Below, piece after piece: positions 42,303-51,548 of a DNA stretch of 64,000 bases. The position numbers and the translations under genes were made by a program. Location of the stretch: the NCBI GenBank assembly GCA_964392665.1, contig CAYMQB010000004.1, positions 33,689-97,688 of the forward strand, in the 5' to 3' direction. The notes under the pieces are model-generated. The model searched no databases. It was not told the origin of the DNA and saw only the letters and a program-made list of their open reading frames with translations. Position 1 is the first letter of the stretch. Each line of letters starts with the position of its first letter. Source of the DNA: CAYMQB01 sp964392665 (GTDB lineage: Bacteria > Hydrothermota > E44-bin80).

Positions 42303-42983
42303 ATGAAAATCGATGTATTGACAATCTTTCCTGAAATATTCACAACACCCATACAACATTCTATTATAAAACGGGCAATTGACTCGGGTGAATTCCAGCT
42401 TCAGATTAATAATCTCCGGGATTACGCGGAAGACAAAGCAAAAACAACCGATGATTATCCTTTTGGCGGTGGGGCTGGGATGATTATGAAATTAGAACCT
42501 ATATTCAATGCGCTTCAGGCTATAAGAACAGAGGAGAGCGAAGTTATTCTTCTTTCCCCCCAGGGAGAAGGATTTAACCAAAAACTTGCCATCGAGCTCT
42601 CCGAGCAGAAACATTTAGTACTTATATGCGGTAGATACAAGGGAGTGGATGAAAGAATAAGAACATACCTCATCGACAGAGAGGTTTCTATTGGAGATTA
42701 CGTAACAAGTGGTGGCGAAATACCTGCATTGATAATGATTGATGCAATTTCCAGATTGCAACCCAATGTATTGGGAAACTTCGATTCAGCAGAGAGCGAT
42801 TCTTTTATGTCCGGAAAACTCGACGCTCCCTACTACACCAGACCAAGAAATTTCAAGGGTATGATCGTTCCAGATGTCCTCCTCTCGGGAAATCACAAAA
42901 GCATAGAAGAGTGGCGAGAGAGAGAATCTATGAAAAAAACCATCGATAGTCGACCTGATCTATTGAATTCAAAAAAGATATAA
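42303..42983 (+). CDS. trmD: tRNA (guanine-N1)-methyltransferase TrmD
   Basis: A 226-residue SPOUT-class enzyme that methylates G37 in tRNAs reading CNN codons. Seen: KIDVLTIFPEIFTTPIQHSI at the N-terminus, NLRDYAEDKAKTTDDYPFGG with GGAGMIM, the SAM-knot region LVLICGRYKGVDERIRTYLI, and VSIGDYVTSGGEIPALIMID. The C-terminal part has LDAPYYTRPRNFKG and VPDVLLSGNHKSIEEWRERE. It has all canonical blocks and normal length. It lies between khpA and rplS as usual, after a 151 bp gap. Confidence 0.97.
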   Translation: MKIDVLTIFPEIFTTPIQHSIIKRAIDSGEFQLQINNLRDYAEDKAKTTDDYPFGGGAGMIMKLEPIFNALQAIRTEESEVILLSPQGEGFNQKLAIELSEQKHLVLICGRYKGVDERIRTYLIDREVSIGDYVTSGGEIPALIMIDAISRLQPNVLGNFDSAESDSFMSGKLDAPYYTRPRNFKGMIVPDVLLSGNHKSIEEWRERESMKKTIDSRPDLLNSKKI

Positions 42984-42993
42984 CGGAGGAAAG

Positions 42994-43320
42994 GTGAGCA
43001 AGAAAGAAACCCCCAAGAAAGAAATGCCTTCTTTTAATTCGGGAGACACAGTTCAAGTTTTCGTGCAAATTCAAGAAGGAGGCAAGAATCGGATCCAGCG
43101 ATTTCAAGGAACCGTGATCAAGAAAAGAGGAGAAGGAACAAGCCAAACTTTTACAGTGAGAAAAGTAAGCCAGGGAATAGGGATCGAAAGGATATTCCCC
43201 TTACACTCACCCAATATTGAAAATGTAAAGGTACTTAGAAGAGGAAAAACAAGAAGGGCAAAAATCTACTATTTGAGAACAAGGAAAGGAAAGAAGGCAA
43301 AAATCAAGGAAGCAAGGTAA
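42994..43320 (+). CDS. rplS: 50S ribosomal protein bL19
   Basis: A 108-residue protein starting at GTG after GGAGGAAAG. Seen: FNSGDTVQVFVQIQEGGKNR, IQRFQGTVIKKRGEGTSQTF and TVRKVSQGIGIERIFPLHSP, then VKVLRRGKTRRAKIYYLRTR, the classic bL19 layout. It is located at the 30S-50S interface. It is slightly unusual in having 10 extra Lys/Pro-rich residues before the core. Confidence 0.97.
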   Translation: MSKKETPKKEMPSFNSGDTVQVFVQIQEGGKNRIQRFQGTVIKKRGEGTSQTFTVRKVSQGIGIERIFPLHSPNIENVKVLRRGKTRRAKIYYLRTRKGKKAKIKEAR

Positions 43321-43321
43321 G

Positions 43322-43936
43322 ATGAGACGTTTCGAGAGAAAATTGTGGAAACATGGTATTGATTTCATTGCTGGAATCGATGAAGTTGGTAGGGGCCCTC
43401 TTGCAGGACCTGTTTGCTCCGCGGCAGTCATCCTTCCCAAAAAATACTGCAATAAGAACATAAAAGATTCCAAGAAACTTGCACCACGTGTAAGAGAAAG
43501 TCTTTTCAGTGATATCGTAAACAATGCAATCGCTTTCTCAGTGGGTTGCGTGGATGCCCAGGTAATAGACAAAATTAATATTCTGAAGGCAACTTTCGAA
43601 TCTATGTATCGCGCTATTGACAAACTTAGATTTCTTCCTGATTATGTACTGGTCGATGGTTTTGAAATCCCTGGTCTCCCCATTCCACAAACTGGAATAA
43701 AAAAGGGTGATAATTTGTGCTTCTCGATTGCAGCAGCATCAATAATTGCCAAAGTTTTCAGGGATAGAATTATGGAGTTATACGACCTTGAATTTCCTGT
43801 TTATGATTTTTCCAGGAACAAGGGATACGGAACAAAGTATCATATCGAAACACTCCAAAAAGTGGGTCCCTGTAAGATCCACAGAAAAAGTTTCAATCCA
43901 GTTAAACTTTACTTTTCAAAACCTAATAGAACCTGA
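43322..43936 (+). CDS. rnhB: Ribonuclease HII
   Basis: A 204-residue nuclease that removes RNA (including single ribonucleotides) from DNA. Seen: FIAGIDEVGRGPLAGPVCSA (first catalytic Asp-Glu, residue 20 region), KKLAPRVRESLFSDIV, VLVDGFEIPGLP (third acid), and KGDNLCFSIAAASIIAKVFR with RDRIM. It starts 1 bp after rplS, as in many genomes. Length is normal. Confidence 0.96.
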   Translation: MRRFERKLWKHGIDFIAGIDEVGRGPLAGPVCSAAVILPKKYCNKNIKDSKKLAPRVRESLFSDIVNNAIAFSVGCVDAQVIDKINILKATFESMYRAIDKLRFLPDYVLVDGFEIPGLPIPQTGIKKGDNLCFSIAAASIIAKVFRDRIMELYDLEFPVYDFSRNKGYGTKYHIETLQKVGPCKIHRKSFNPVKLYFSKPNRT

Positions 43937-44040
43937 GAGTGTCACTTCCCGCTGTAGATTTGTAATTTGGTGACTGCAATGAAATTTTCTTCTTCCAATA
44001 TTTTTCTCTTTTTTTCTATCGGAACACGCAACAGAATTTC

Positions 44041-44409
44041 ATGATTAATAGAAAAACAGTCGGAGACAAGGGAGAAAAAACAGCTGTAATCTTTCTAAAA
44101 AAACGGGGATTTAGTATTCTTGAAACAAACTATAGAACCAGGCTTGGCGAGATCGACATAATTGCGTGCAGAAAAAACCTTATTGCCTTTGTTGAAGTCA
44201 AAACACGACAGTCTTCCGGATACGGCAATCCGGAAGAAGCTGTGGATAAAAGAAAAAGGAAAAAAATCATAAAAACAGCAAAATACTATCTTGTATCGAA
44301 GAACCTCTATGACAAACAAGATGTTAGATTTGATGTGCTCTCTATCAAGAAAAATAGACAAGACGCCGATATTCAGTATTTTGAGAATGCTTTTCGCGAA
44401 GAACGATAA
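44041..44409 (+). CDS. yraN: YraN/UPF0102 endonuclease-like protein
   Basis: A 122-residue protein. Seen: GDKGEKTAVIFLKKRGFSIL, NYRTRLGEIDIIACRKNLIA (with the GEIDII signature), FVEVKTRQSSGYGNPEEAVD (E-X-K nuclease core) and the basic C-terminal helix. It belongs to the PD-(D/E)XK-like UPF0102 family, role uncertain (possibly DNA repair or processing). It typically follows rnhB, as here. Cytoplasmic. Confidence 0.93.
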   Translation: MINRKTVGDKGEKTAVIFLKKRGFSILETNYRTRLGEIDIIACRKNLIAFVEVKTRQSSGYGNPEEAVDKRKRKKIIKTAKYYLVSKNLYDKQDVRFDVLSIKKNRQDADIQYFENAFREER

Positions 44410-44449
44410 ACAAAAAATCTTGGTTAAAGTTTTTATTAAAAAAAAGTGC

Positions 44450-44477
44450 TTGAATATTTCCCAATTTATGTTAGTAT
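44450..44477 (+). promoter_or_regulatory. Possible promoter of the 44553 gene
   Basis: TTGAAT (44450-44455) and TAGTAT (44472-44477) are 16 bp apart, a weaker match than the others in the window. The leader holds two ribosome-binding-like tracts (AAAGGAGGTGA at 44500-44510 and AGGAGG at 44541-44546) and a 19-codon ORF (44497-44556) that ends in TGA overlapping the next ATG. Confidence 0.4.
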
Positions 44478-44552
44478 GAATGGCATTAATTCGACTATGA
44501 AAGGAGGTGAAAAGAGTTTTCAACCATTTTTAATAAAACAAGGAGGCAGTAG

Positions 44553-46427
44553 ATGAGAATGAGACTTTTCACGATTGTAGCTTTTCTTCTTATAGCAACA
44601 CTTGCTTTCGGAATGCAGACAAATCGTAATGCCAACAATGTATGGCCTTCAATTCTTGGTTCAGGTGGTCCAGATTCCTTTGGTTATACCTGGATAGATA
44701 GCGATGAAACTGGTGGACCAACATTCAACTGGATTGACATCACTACTATAGGTAACGCTGTAGCTGGCCTTGGTGACGACAACAATGTCGGTCCGATACC
44801 GATTGGATTCGATTTTCCATACTACTGGTACCCGGTCAACGAATTCTGGGTTGAGTCAAATGGTGGTATTTCTTTCTCCGATGCAAATGTTTATACTCCA
44901 CAGGGTGCCAGCGGTTTCTTTATTCCAAATACAGCTGTTCCCAATGATATAGTGATACCCCTTGGAGCGGATTTGACTTTCCAGGATGGATTACCGGCAG
45001 AATGCTATTATTATTCAAATAATGTTGACACGTTCATTGTATCTTTCATAAAAGTTCCCGCATGGACAAGCGGAGGAATTGTTGGTGAACATTCCTTCCA
45101 GATAATACTCACCGGAGCTGATAGCTGCATCTACTTCCAGTACGGACCACAATCAGGACAATTCTACGGTGGTTCTGACTGTGCAGGCATTGAAGATGTA
45201 ATAGGTGATGTCGGACTTCAGGTTTTCCTCAATAAAAATCCTGACCTATTACCAAACTACGCCGTTCAATTTATTCCACCCGATTCGACGAGTTACCAGG
45301 CACTTGACATTGGCATAAAGGATGCCGTAACGCCCGGTAGTAAGGGCGTTTTCCTGTTCCCGGGAGAACCTTACGCAATAACGACTACTATACGCAATTA
45401 TGGGAATGTAGATGCGGGTACTTTTACCGTTACTTCCATTCTATGGGATACATCTGGAACTACACACTACACGGATACCGTTACCGTTGCCTCTATGGTC
45501 GCAGGTTCGGAGACAACCATTACCTTTACCCCCGACTGGACACCATCTTCGGTTAACGATTATTTCACACTAATACAAACCCACCTCACAGGGGATATTA
45601 ACCCCACGAATAACTCCAAAGATGTAGAGTTTGAAGTTCTGAATCTTCCGGGTTGGATGACATACGATTCCGATCCAGCGAGTGCAAGTGGATATGCATG
45701 GCTCGGTGCAGGAGGTGGATGGGGGCAGGAATTTGAACCACCCCAGTATCCAATTACGATTAATCAAATTTCACTCGCAATGTCGTCAACCAATAGTTGT
45801 AACGTTCCAATTCTGTTTCTGGATGACGACGGAAATAATGGTTCACCCGGCACATTACTTTATGCGGACACCATCTTCGTTCCCGCAGGGACAGGCTTCA
45901 ATCATTATCTTGTTAATATTCCTTCAGGTCCTGGCACAATTTCGGATGGCAAGTTCTACGTCGGTATGATTCAGGTAGGCGACAGTTTCCCAAGAATTAT
46001 GATGGAAGATGTCGGTCCTTTCTCAAGACGTGGATGGGAATTTACAGGAACATGGGCTCCATCCAGAGACAGAGAAACATGGGAAATGCTTGTAAGAGCA
46101 CACACAAATGATCCTCAGGCAGTATCCGAAGGAATCGAAGGTAAAACCTATGTTCTGTCATTGCTTCCCACAAATCCGAATCCCGTAAAGAACAATGCGG
46201 TGATTTACTATGCCCTTCCGAAAGATGCTGACGTCAGCCTGAAAATTTACAATCTGCTCGGACAGGAAATAAGAACACTTATCAACGGACACGAATCTGC
46301 TGGCATTCATTCCGTTGTATTCAACTCAAAGGATGCAAAGGGAAATGCCTTACCACAAGGTGTTTACTTCTACAGATTGACAGCCGATGATAGATCGCTG
46401 ACAAGAAAACTCACTTTACTCCGATAG
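44553..46427 (+). CDS. Secreted protein with type IX/FlgD-like C-terminal sorting domain
   Basis: A 624-residue secreted protein. Seen: a signal peptide (LFTIVAFLLIATLAFGMQ), then a beta-rich region of about 210 residues with aromatic and Gly-rich strands. A CARDB-like domain follows (about residues 255-365: NYGNVDAGTFTVTSILWDTS and similar), then a third beta-domain. The C-terminal 80 residues fit the sorting fold: LLPTNPNPVKNNAVIYYALP, LKIYNLLGQEIRTLI and GVYFYRLTADDRSLTRKLTL. The start is preceded by AGGAGG and the gene ends at a strong terminator. Probably a single-gene transcript. The function of the N-terminal part is unknown. Confidence 0.85.
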   Translation: MRMRLFTIVAFLLIATLAFGMQTNRNANNVWPSILGSGGPDSFGYTWIDSDETGGPTFNWIDITTIGNAVAGLGDDNNVGPIPIGFDFPYYWYPVNEFWVESNGGISFSDANVYTPQGASGFFIPNTAVPNDIVIPLGADLTFQDGLPAECYYYSNNVDTFIVSFIKVPAWTSGGIVGEHSFQIILTGADSCIYFQYGPQSGQFYGGSDCAGIEDVIGDVGLQVFLNKNPDLLPNYAVQFIPPDSTSYQALDIGIKDAVTPGSKGVFLFPGEPYAITTTIRNYGNVDAGTFTVTSILWDTSGTTHYTDTVTVASMVAGSETTITFTPDWTPSSVNDYFTLIQTHLTGDINPTNNSKDVEFEVLNLPGWMTYDSDPASASGYAWLGAGGGWGQEFEPPQYPITINQISLAMSSTNSCNVPILFLDDDGNNGSPGTLLYADTIFVPAGTGFNHYLVNIPSGPGTISDGKFYVGMIQVGDSFPRIMMEDVGPFSRRGWEFTGTWAPSRDRETWEMLVRAHTNDPQAVSEGIEGKTYVLSLLPTNPNPVKNNAVIYYALPKDADVSLKIYNLLGQEIRTLINGHESAGIHSVVFNSKDAKGNALPQGVYFYRLTADDRSLTRKLTLLR

Positions 46428-46440
46428 CACAGTAAAGAGC

Positions 46441-46469
46441 GGGGGGCTTTAAGCCCCCCACTTTTTTTT
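46441..46469 (+). terminator. Strong intrinsic terminator
   Basis: GGGGGGCTTTAAGCCCCCC (46441-46459) forms a 7-9 bp GC stem and is followed by ACTTTTTTTT. It lies 14 bp after the stop of the secreted protein gene, and is the clearest terminator in the window. Confidence 0.9.
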
Positions 46470-46604
46470 GCTCAAGCACATTCACCGAGTTTATTAAATT
46501 CCTTCAATCCGACAATCTTCTATAATGAATGCTTTTGTTGGCAATTTACCCTTTCCCTTAAAAGGAAAGGATCAGGGAAAGTGTGATGTAGGAGGTGACT
46601 TAAT

Positions 46605-47003
46605 TTGACTAAAACAGTTCAAATAGAAACACATAAAAGAATCGAACTCATAGATATTACAGAGAAAATAAGAAAGATTGTTGCAGAGAGTGGCATTCAA
46701 GAAGGTGTTTGTTGGATTTTTGTTCCACATACAACCGCTGGAATAACAATCAACGAAAATGCAGATCCATCCGTGAGACATGACATTGAAAGGCAACTCA
46801 CCAAACTCATACCTTACGACTCGAATTATTCTCATCTTGAAGGCAACGCAGATGCTCATATCAAATCAACTGTCACCAACATAAATACGCATTGCTTTGT
46901 AGAAAACGGTAATATTTTACTTGGAACCTGGCAGGGCATTTTTTTCTGTGAATACGATGGACCCCGATCAAGAAACATCATAATCAAAATTACAAAAGGT
47001 TAA
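46605..47003 (+). CDS. YjbQ/UPF0047 family protein
   Basis: A 132-residue protein. Seen: KRIELIDITEKIRKIVAESG, then WIFVPHTTAGITINENADPS (the conserved HTTAGITINE block), HLEGNADAHIKSTVTN and LGTWQGIFFCEYDGPRSRNI, all diagnostic for UPF0047. Family members such as YjbQ have weak secondary thiamine-phosphate synthase activity; the true role is uncertain. Start is TTG with AGGAGGTG at 7 bp. It precedes the GreA gene by 7 bp and is probably cotranscribed with it. Confidence 0.92.
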   Translation: MTKTVQIETHKRIELIDITEKIRKIVAESGIQEGVCWIFVPHTTAGITINENADPSVRHDIERQLTKLIPYDSNYSHLEGNADAHIKSTVTNINTHCFVENGNILLGTWQGIFFCEYDGPRSRNIIIKITKG

Positions 47004-47010
47004 TTAAGCT

Positions 47011-49380
47011 GTGGATTACAAACAAGCTTTAAGGGAACTTAAAGAAAGAAAGGATTGGAAAGAACTGCTTTTCTCTTCTCTTGAATTCTTTAAGAAAAAC
47101 AAAGACAGATACATAGTTAGAATGATTGTTCTTGCTTACGAGAATCTTGGAATTGAAAAACAAGTCCTTCCGTTCTGGGAGATTCTTGCAAAAGGGGAAA
47201 ATGAACCTGAAACTTATTCAAGCAAACTGGCGAATTACTACAAAGATACAGGGGATGAATCAAACTGGATAAAATGGTCGCGTAGACTAATCCTGCAATC
47301 TCTCAAGAAAAAAGATTTCGACACAGTAGAGGATATTTGGATACAATTGGTTGAGACAAAAACTATTCATAGAGATTTAGTATCAGAAATTGCAGATAAA
47401 TTGGAATTATTGGAGGAAAAAGAAAAAGCATTTACACTGCTTGACATTTACCTGGTTTTAATGGAGAATACGGAACCACTCACACGCGATATAATCGACA
47501 TTTCGAAAAGGATGCTGAAAATAGACCCGAAAAATGCGAATTTGAGAAAACGTCTCGAAGGTTACTATAAAAAACTTTACTCGAGCTGCAGTGAGATTGA
47601 AAACCTTCTGGATAAGGTAAATATCAGAAGAAGCGAAAAGGTTGAAATTGCCATTCAATCACTCGAGGAACTTCTAAACCTATGTCCGGGAAACTATGTG
47701 ATGCACAAAAACTGGGGTATTGGCAAAATAGAATCGATCGATCTTTTGTTTAATAAGGTATACATTGATTTTCAAAACCATCCAAAACATTCGGTGGATT
47801 TAAACCTTGCGTTGACTATCCTAATGCCCCTCAGGGACGATGATTTCAACGTTTTAAGAATTAAAAACAGAGCTTTTCTCTTGTCCCTAAAGGATGAAAA
47901 CCCAATTCGATTAATAGAACTCATGCTGAATACGGAAAATCCTATTTCTCAGTATAGAGCAAAGTCTTTACTTGCAGGAATAGTCGAGGACGAAGAATGG
48001 AGCGATTTCATTAAGAAACTCAAAACTTACTCAAAATCAAAAGGCATTGAAGTAAAAGGAAAAGGCAAAACAAGTTTCTTTTCTCTTGCCTCCATTAGAA
48101 AACAAACTAAACTCTCTATCGAATATATTGAATCGATAAGGGAAGCTGAAAAAAGAATAGAGCCATTGTTGTCTATCGCGAACCAAGAATTAGATCGAAA
48201 AGATAAACAGCGATGGCAGACTTTGACGCAGAACATTTTAGATGATGAAAACATAAATGTAGGTGCAAAAATAAACCTTGCCTTTGCAAAATCCGAATTG
48301 TCTGGGGACAAAATAGAACTGAATAATAGGCTGGCTTCCCTACTCGAGGATATTCAAGAAGACGACCTGGAAACAATATTGAACAAACTATCAAAAAAAG
48401 CTTACAAAAGTGAGTTGCTCCAATTTATAGCGAATGATAGACCTTCTTTACTAAAAATAGTCTTTCTTAAGAATACGGACAACTGGTTAAGGGCACTCTC
48501 TGAAAGAATTCTGGAGAAAAAGGGCGAAATAGAAAACCTCCACTCGAAGGTTCTGAAGACGCCCAACAAATACCCTTTTTGTTTCCTTTATCTCTTGGGA
48601 AAAATTATGAAGACAGAGGAAAAAACAAGAACGAAATGTAGGCCCATAATTCTATTTGAAACTCTGCTTGAATTAGTTTCAGACAAGGAAGCAGGACAAA
48701 AAACCAGATCAAAGGCAAGATCGGTCTTTTCGAAGTATGCTTTCGATATCTACAAATGGGTCATCGACACATCATCGGAACAAGAAATAAAAATACTTCT
48801 TAACATTATTAAGAAATCCCAATATGTAGATTCCCAGGATAAGAAAGCCTTCGCAAGACTTGCGGAAACAAAACATCCAGAGTTAAGGGAAGAAACTTCC
48901 GAGGAATTCCTTTATTCGACAAAAAAGTCGCTGAAGGAAAAAAAACAGGAGTTAAACCATCTTGTAAAAACGGAGATACCCGCTAATAGTAAGGCTATAG
49001 GAAAAGCGGCAAGACAGGGTGATTTGAGTGAGAATTTCGATTATATATCGGCAAAGGAAAAGCAGAGAAGACTTCTCGATAGGATCAATGTGTTAAAGCA
49101 GGAGTTATCCAGGGCAAGACCCATCGAAGATCTGGAATATATTGAAGGACGCGTTGGAATAGGCACACAAATTACCCTTGTGGATTCTGAGAATAACGAA
49201 ATAAGGGAAATCATTATTCTAGGCCCCTGGGATCGTCACCCCCATAAAGAAGTGGTTTCTCACACCGCACCCATTGCGACTCAACTGCTTGGTAAAAAAA
49301 GGGGTGACTTCTTTTTTGACAAATACAGCAAGAAAACTTTCAAAATTGTCAAGGTGGGAAAATATAACAATAACATATAG
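47011..49380 (+). CDS. greA: Large GreA-type transcript cleavage factor with long helical N-terminus
   Basis: A 789-residue protein with GTG start. The C-terminal 160 residues are a complete GreA: coiled coil AIGKAARQGDLSENFDYISA with the catalytic acid pair region (DLSENFDY), then the FKBP-like domain RVGIGTQITLVDSENNEIRE through HTAPIATQLLGKKRGDFFFD. The first 630 residues are helical repeats (TPR-like) of unknown partner, e.g. DSWLRALSERILEKKGE-like stretches. GreA rescues backtracked RNA polymerase by stimulating RNA cleavage. Ordinary GreA is about 160 residues; large forms with an N-terminal helical domain are known in Chlamydia and spirochaetes, so this is a documented but uncommon architecture. 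Confidence 0.88.
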   Translation: MDYKQALRELKERKDWKELLFSSLEFFKKNKDRYIVRMIVLAYENLGIEKQVLPFWEILAKGENEPETYSSKLANYYKDTGDESNWIKWSRRLILQSLKKKDFDTVEDIWIQLVETKTIHRDLVSEIADKLELLEEKEKAFTLLDIYLVLMENTEPLTRDIIDISKRMLKIDPKNANLRKRLEGYYKKLYSSCSEIENLLDKVNIRRSEKVEIAIQSLEELLNLCPGNYVMHKNWGIGKIESIDLLFNKVYIDFQNHPKHSVDLNLALTILMPLRDDDFNVLRIKNRAFLLSLKDENPIRLIELMLNTENPISQYRAKSLLAGIVEDEEWSDFIKKLKTYSKSKGIEVKGKGKTSFFSLASIRKQTKLSIEYIESIREAEKRIEPLLSIANQELDRKDKQRWQTLTQNILDDENINVGAKINLAFAKSELSGDKIELNNRLASLLEDIQEDDLETILNKLSKKAYKSELLQFIANDRPSLLKIVFLKNTDNWLRALSERILEKKGEIENLHSKVLKTPNKYPFCFLYLLGKIMKTEEKTRTKCRPIILFETLLELVSDKEAGQKTRSKARSVFSKYAFDIYKWVIDTSSEQEIKILLNIIKKSQYVDSQDKKAFARLAETKHPELREETSEEFLYSTKKSLKEKKQELNHLVKTEIPANSKAIGKAARQGDLSENFDYISAKEKQRRLLDRINVLKQELSRARPIEDLEYIEGRVGIGTQITLVDSENNEIREIIILGPWDRHPHKEVVSHTAPIATQLLGKKRGDFFFDKYSKKTFKIVKVGKYNNNI

Positions 49381-49408
49381 CCCCCAATCGGATCCTGCAT
49401 TTATTTTC

Positions 49409-49437
49409 TTGACATATGTCTGCAAAAATACTAAACT
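49409..49437 (+). promoter_or_regulatory. Promoter of the S9 peptidase gene
   Basis: TTGACA (49409-49414) and TAAACT (49432-49437) are 17 bp apart. It overlaps an in-frame ATG at 49416, which argues against that codon as the start of translation. Confidence 0.65.
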
Positions 49438-49505
49438 GTGCAGATAAAAACATCCTAAAAAAGATCGGGATGTTAGGTATAATAGATATTGCCCCAGGAG
49501 GTGTG

Positions 49506-51494
49506 ATGAAGAAGAGAAATGTGAAACCAGAAGATTTTCTCAAATTCGAATTGCTAAACGACATAGAATTTTCCCCGGATGGTGAGCATTTCATATATAC
49601 ATTAAAACGTGTTGACAAAAGCGAGAATAAGTATTTTACCAATTTATTCCTCATGTCGAGCGATGGAAAAGAAACTTCACAATTCACTTACGGTGACTGG
49701 AACGACACTTCACCGAAATGGTCACCCGATGGCAGATGGATTGCATTTCTTTCAGACAGGAGCAAAAAATTAAATGTTTATGTAATACCGGTAAATGGTG
49801 GAGAATCAAGAAAAATTACTGATTTAAATGGAATTGTTATCAACCTGCGCTGGATGCCCAATAGCAAGGGCCTCATTTTTTCCTTCCGTAGAAATGACAG
49901 TAAGAAAGAAAAAAAAACCGAAAAGAAAAGTCCACCCCTTGTAAGAGAAGTTAACAGAATGTATTTCAAGGCAGATGGCAGCGGTTACAGACCTAAAGGA
50001 AACTTTCATATATACACTATTAATATAAAATCAAGAAAGAAAAAACAATTAACAAAAGGTAACTGGGACGATTTTTTTCCAATTGCCTCACCCGATGGCA
50101 AAAAGATTGCATTTATTTCAAACAGACATAAAGACTTTGAATTCAATATGCAGCTTTCGGATCTCTGGACAATCGATTACAGTGGAAAACATCTAAGGAA
50201 AATTAAAACCCCAAAAGGCCCAAAACACACCCCATCCTGGTCTCCAAACGGCAAATGTATTGCCTATGTTGGTCACAACCAATTTACAGATTACACAGGA
50301 AGCTTGAATCATTATCTATGGGTTGTTTCCTTAGATAAAACAAGAACAACAAAACTAACAGGCAAATTGGATAAAACTGTGATGAATATTTGTGTCGACG
50401 ACCTCAGCGAATCATTTGGCTCTGTTACCCCATCCTGGACAAAGGACGGCAAAGAAATTATCTTCGGCGTTTCATCGCAAGGTAATCACCATCTTCTCTG
50501 TGTCGACGTTAAAACCAAAAAAGTAAAAAAAATCACCGAAGGATGTATGCAGGTAAATGACTTTTCTTACAATCGAGAAACAGATAGAATCGCATTTACT
50601 TACTCGCTTCCTACCTCTCCAGCAAACATTTCGGTAACCAAAAAAGGTAGTAATAAACTGAATTTCAGAAAAGATATGAATGAAAAATTCCTAAAGACAT
50701 TGAGAATATGCAAACCAGAAAGTTTTTCATTCAAGGGTGCAAAGGGGGATAATGTCGAAGGTTGGCTTCTGAAACCTCCGAATTTCAGAAAGAACAAGAA
50801 ATATCCTCTCATACTGGAAGTACATGGAGGTCCATATGCACAATACCCAAACTCATACTTCCATGAATTTCAAGTACTTGCCGCTGCGGGATATGTTGTA
50901 TTCTATTCAAATCCTCACGGCAGTCAGGGCTACGGAGAAAAGTTTGCAAAGTCACTCGTAAACAACTGGGGTTTTCCGGATTACAAAGACTTGATGACTG
51001 CAATTGATATACTATCAAGAAAAAGATCTATAGATAAGAAAAATATGGGAGTAACAGGAGGAAGCTATGGGGGCTTTATGACCAACTGGATTATTGGTCA
51101 TACAGACATATTCAAGGCAGCATGTAGTCAGAGGTGTGTTAGTAATCTCATAAGTATGACAGGCACCTCTGATGGTGGATTTATGATGTCCAGGGAATTT
51201 GGAGGACCCTGGTGGAAAAATCTCGACAATTATTGGAGGATGTCACCCCTGAAATTTGTAAAAAGAATGAAAACACCTCTTCTAATCATTCATAGTGAAG
51301 GTGACATGAGAACTCCGATAGAACAAGCGGAACAGCTTTATATTGCACTTAAACTTCAAAAAAGAGAAGTACAATTCTTAAGGTATCCGGAGGAATCACA
51401 CGGTCTTTCCAGGCATGGTAGACCGGACAGAAGGATTGATAGATTGAAAAGAATCGTTGGATGGTTTGATAAGTATCTGAAAGAGAAAAAATAA
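49506..51494 (+). CDS. S9 family peptidase (prolyl oligopeptidase/acylaminoacyl-peptidase type)
   Basis: A 662-residue serine peptidase. The N-terminal 390 residues are a beta-propeller with repeated SPDG blocks (SPKWSPDGRWIAFLS, ASPDGKKIAFISNRH, SWSPNGKCIAYVG). The C-terminal alpha/beta hydrolase has the nucleophile GVTGGSYGGFMTNWIIG, the acid in IIHSEGDMRTPIEQ and the His in PEESHGLSRHGR. No clear signal peptide, so it is probably cytoplasmic and acts on short peptides. Start choice: the ATG at 49506 follows AGGAGGTGTG. The in-frame ATG at 49416 lies inside the promoter, so the first 30 residues of that longer reading are not real. Confidence 0.94.
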   Translation: MKKRNVKPEDFLKFELLNDIEFSPDGEHFIYTLKRVDKSENKYFTNLFLMSSDGKETSQFTYGDWNDTSPKWSPDGRWIAFLSDRSKKLNVYVIPVNGGESRKITDLNGIVINLRWMPNSKGLIFSFRRNDSKKEKKTEKKSPPLVREVNRMYFKADGSGYRPKGNFHIYTINIKSRKKKQLTKGNWDDFFPIASPDGKKIAFISNRHKDFEFNMQLSDLWTIDYSGKHLRKIKTPKGPKHTPSWSPNGKCIAYVGHNQFTDYTGSLNHYLWVVSLDKTRTTKLTGKLDKTVMNICVDDLSESFGSVTPSWTKDGKEIIFGVSSQGNHHLLCVDVKTKKVKKITEGCMQVNDFSYNRETDRIAFTYSLPTSPANISVTKKGSNKLNFRKDMNEKFLKTLRICKPESFSFKGAKGDNVEGWLLKPPNFRKNKKYPLILEVHGGPYAQYPNSYFHEFQVLAAAGYVVFYSNPHGSQGYGEKFAKSLVNNWGFPDYKDLMTAIDILSRKRSIDKKNMGVTGGSYGGFMTNWIIGHTDIFKAACSQRCVSNLISMTGTSDGGFMMSREFGGPWWKNLDNYWRMSPLKFVKRMKTPLLIIHSEGDMRTPIEQAEQLYIALKLQKREVQFLRYPEESHGLSRHGRPDRRIDRLKRIVGWFDKYLKEKK

Positions 51495-51548
51495 AAGTTC
51501 GGTTACACGGTTCTCAGTAAAGTTGTTACTTTTTGCAAGGAGGTTGAG

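Noticed and set aside
44497..44556. 19-codon leader ORF before the sorted secreted protein
   Set aside because: It overlaps the next ATG as ATGA but has no ribosome-binding site of its own; kept only as a note in the promoter entry.
49416..49505. Extended N-terminus of the S9 peptidase from the ATG at 49416
   Set aside because: That ATG overlaps a TTGACA-17-TAAACT promoter, and the next ATG (49506) has a perfect AGGAGGTGTG before it.
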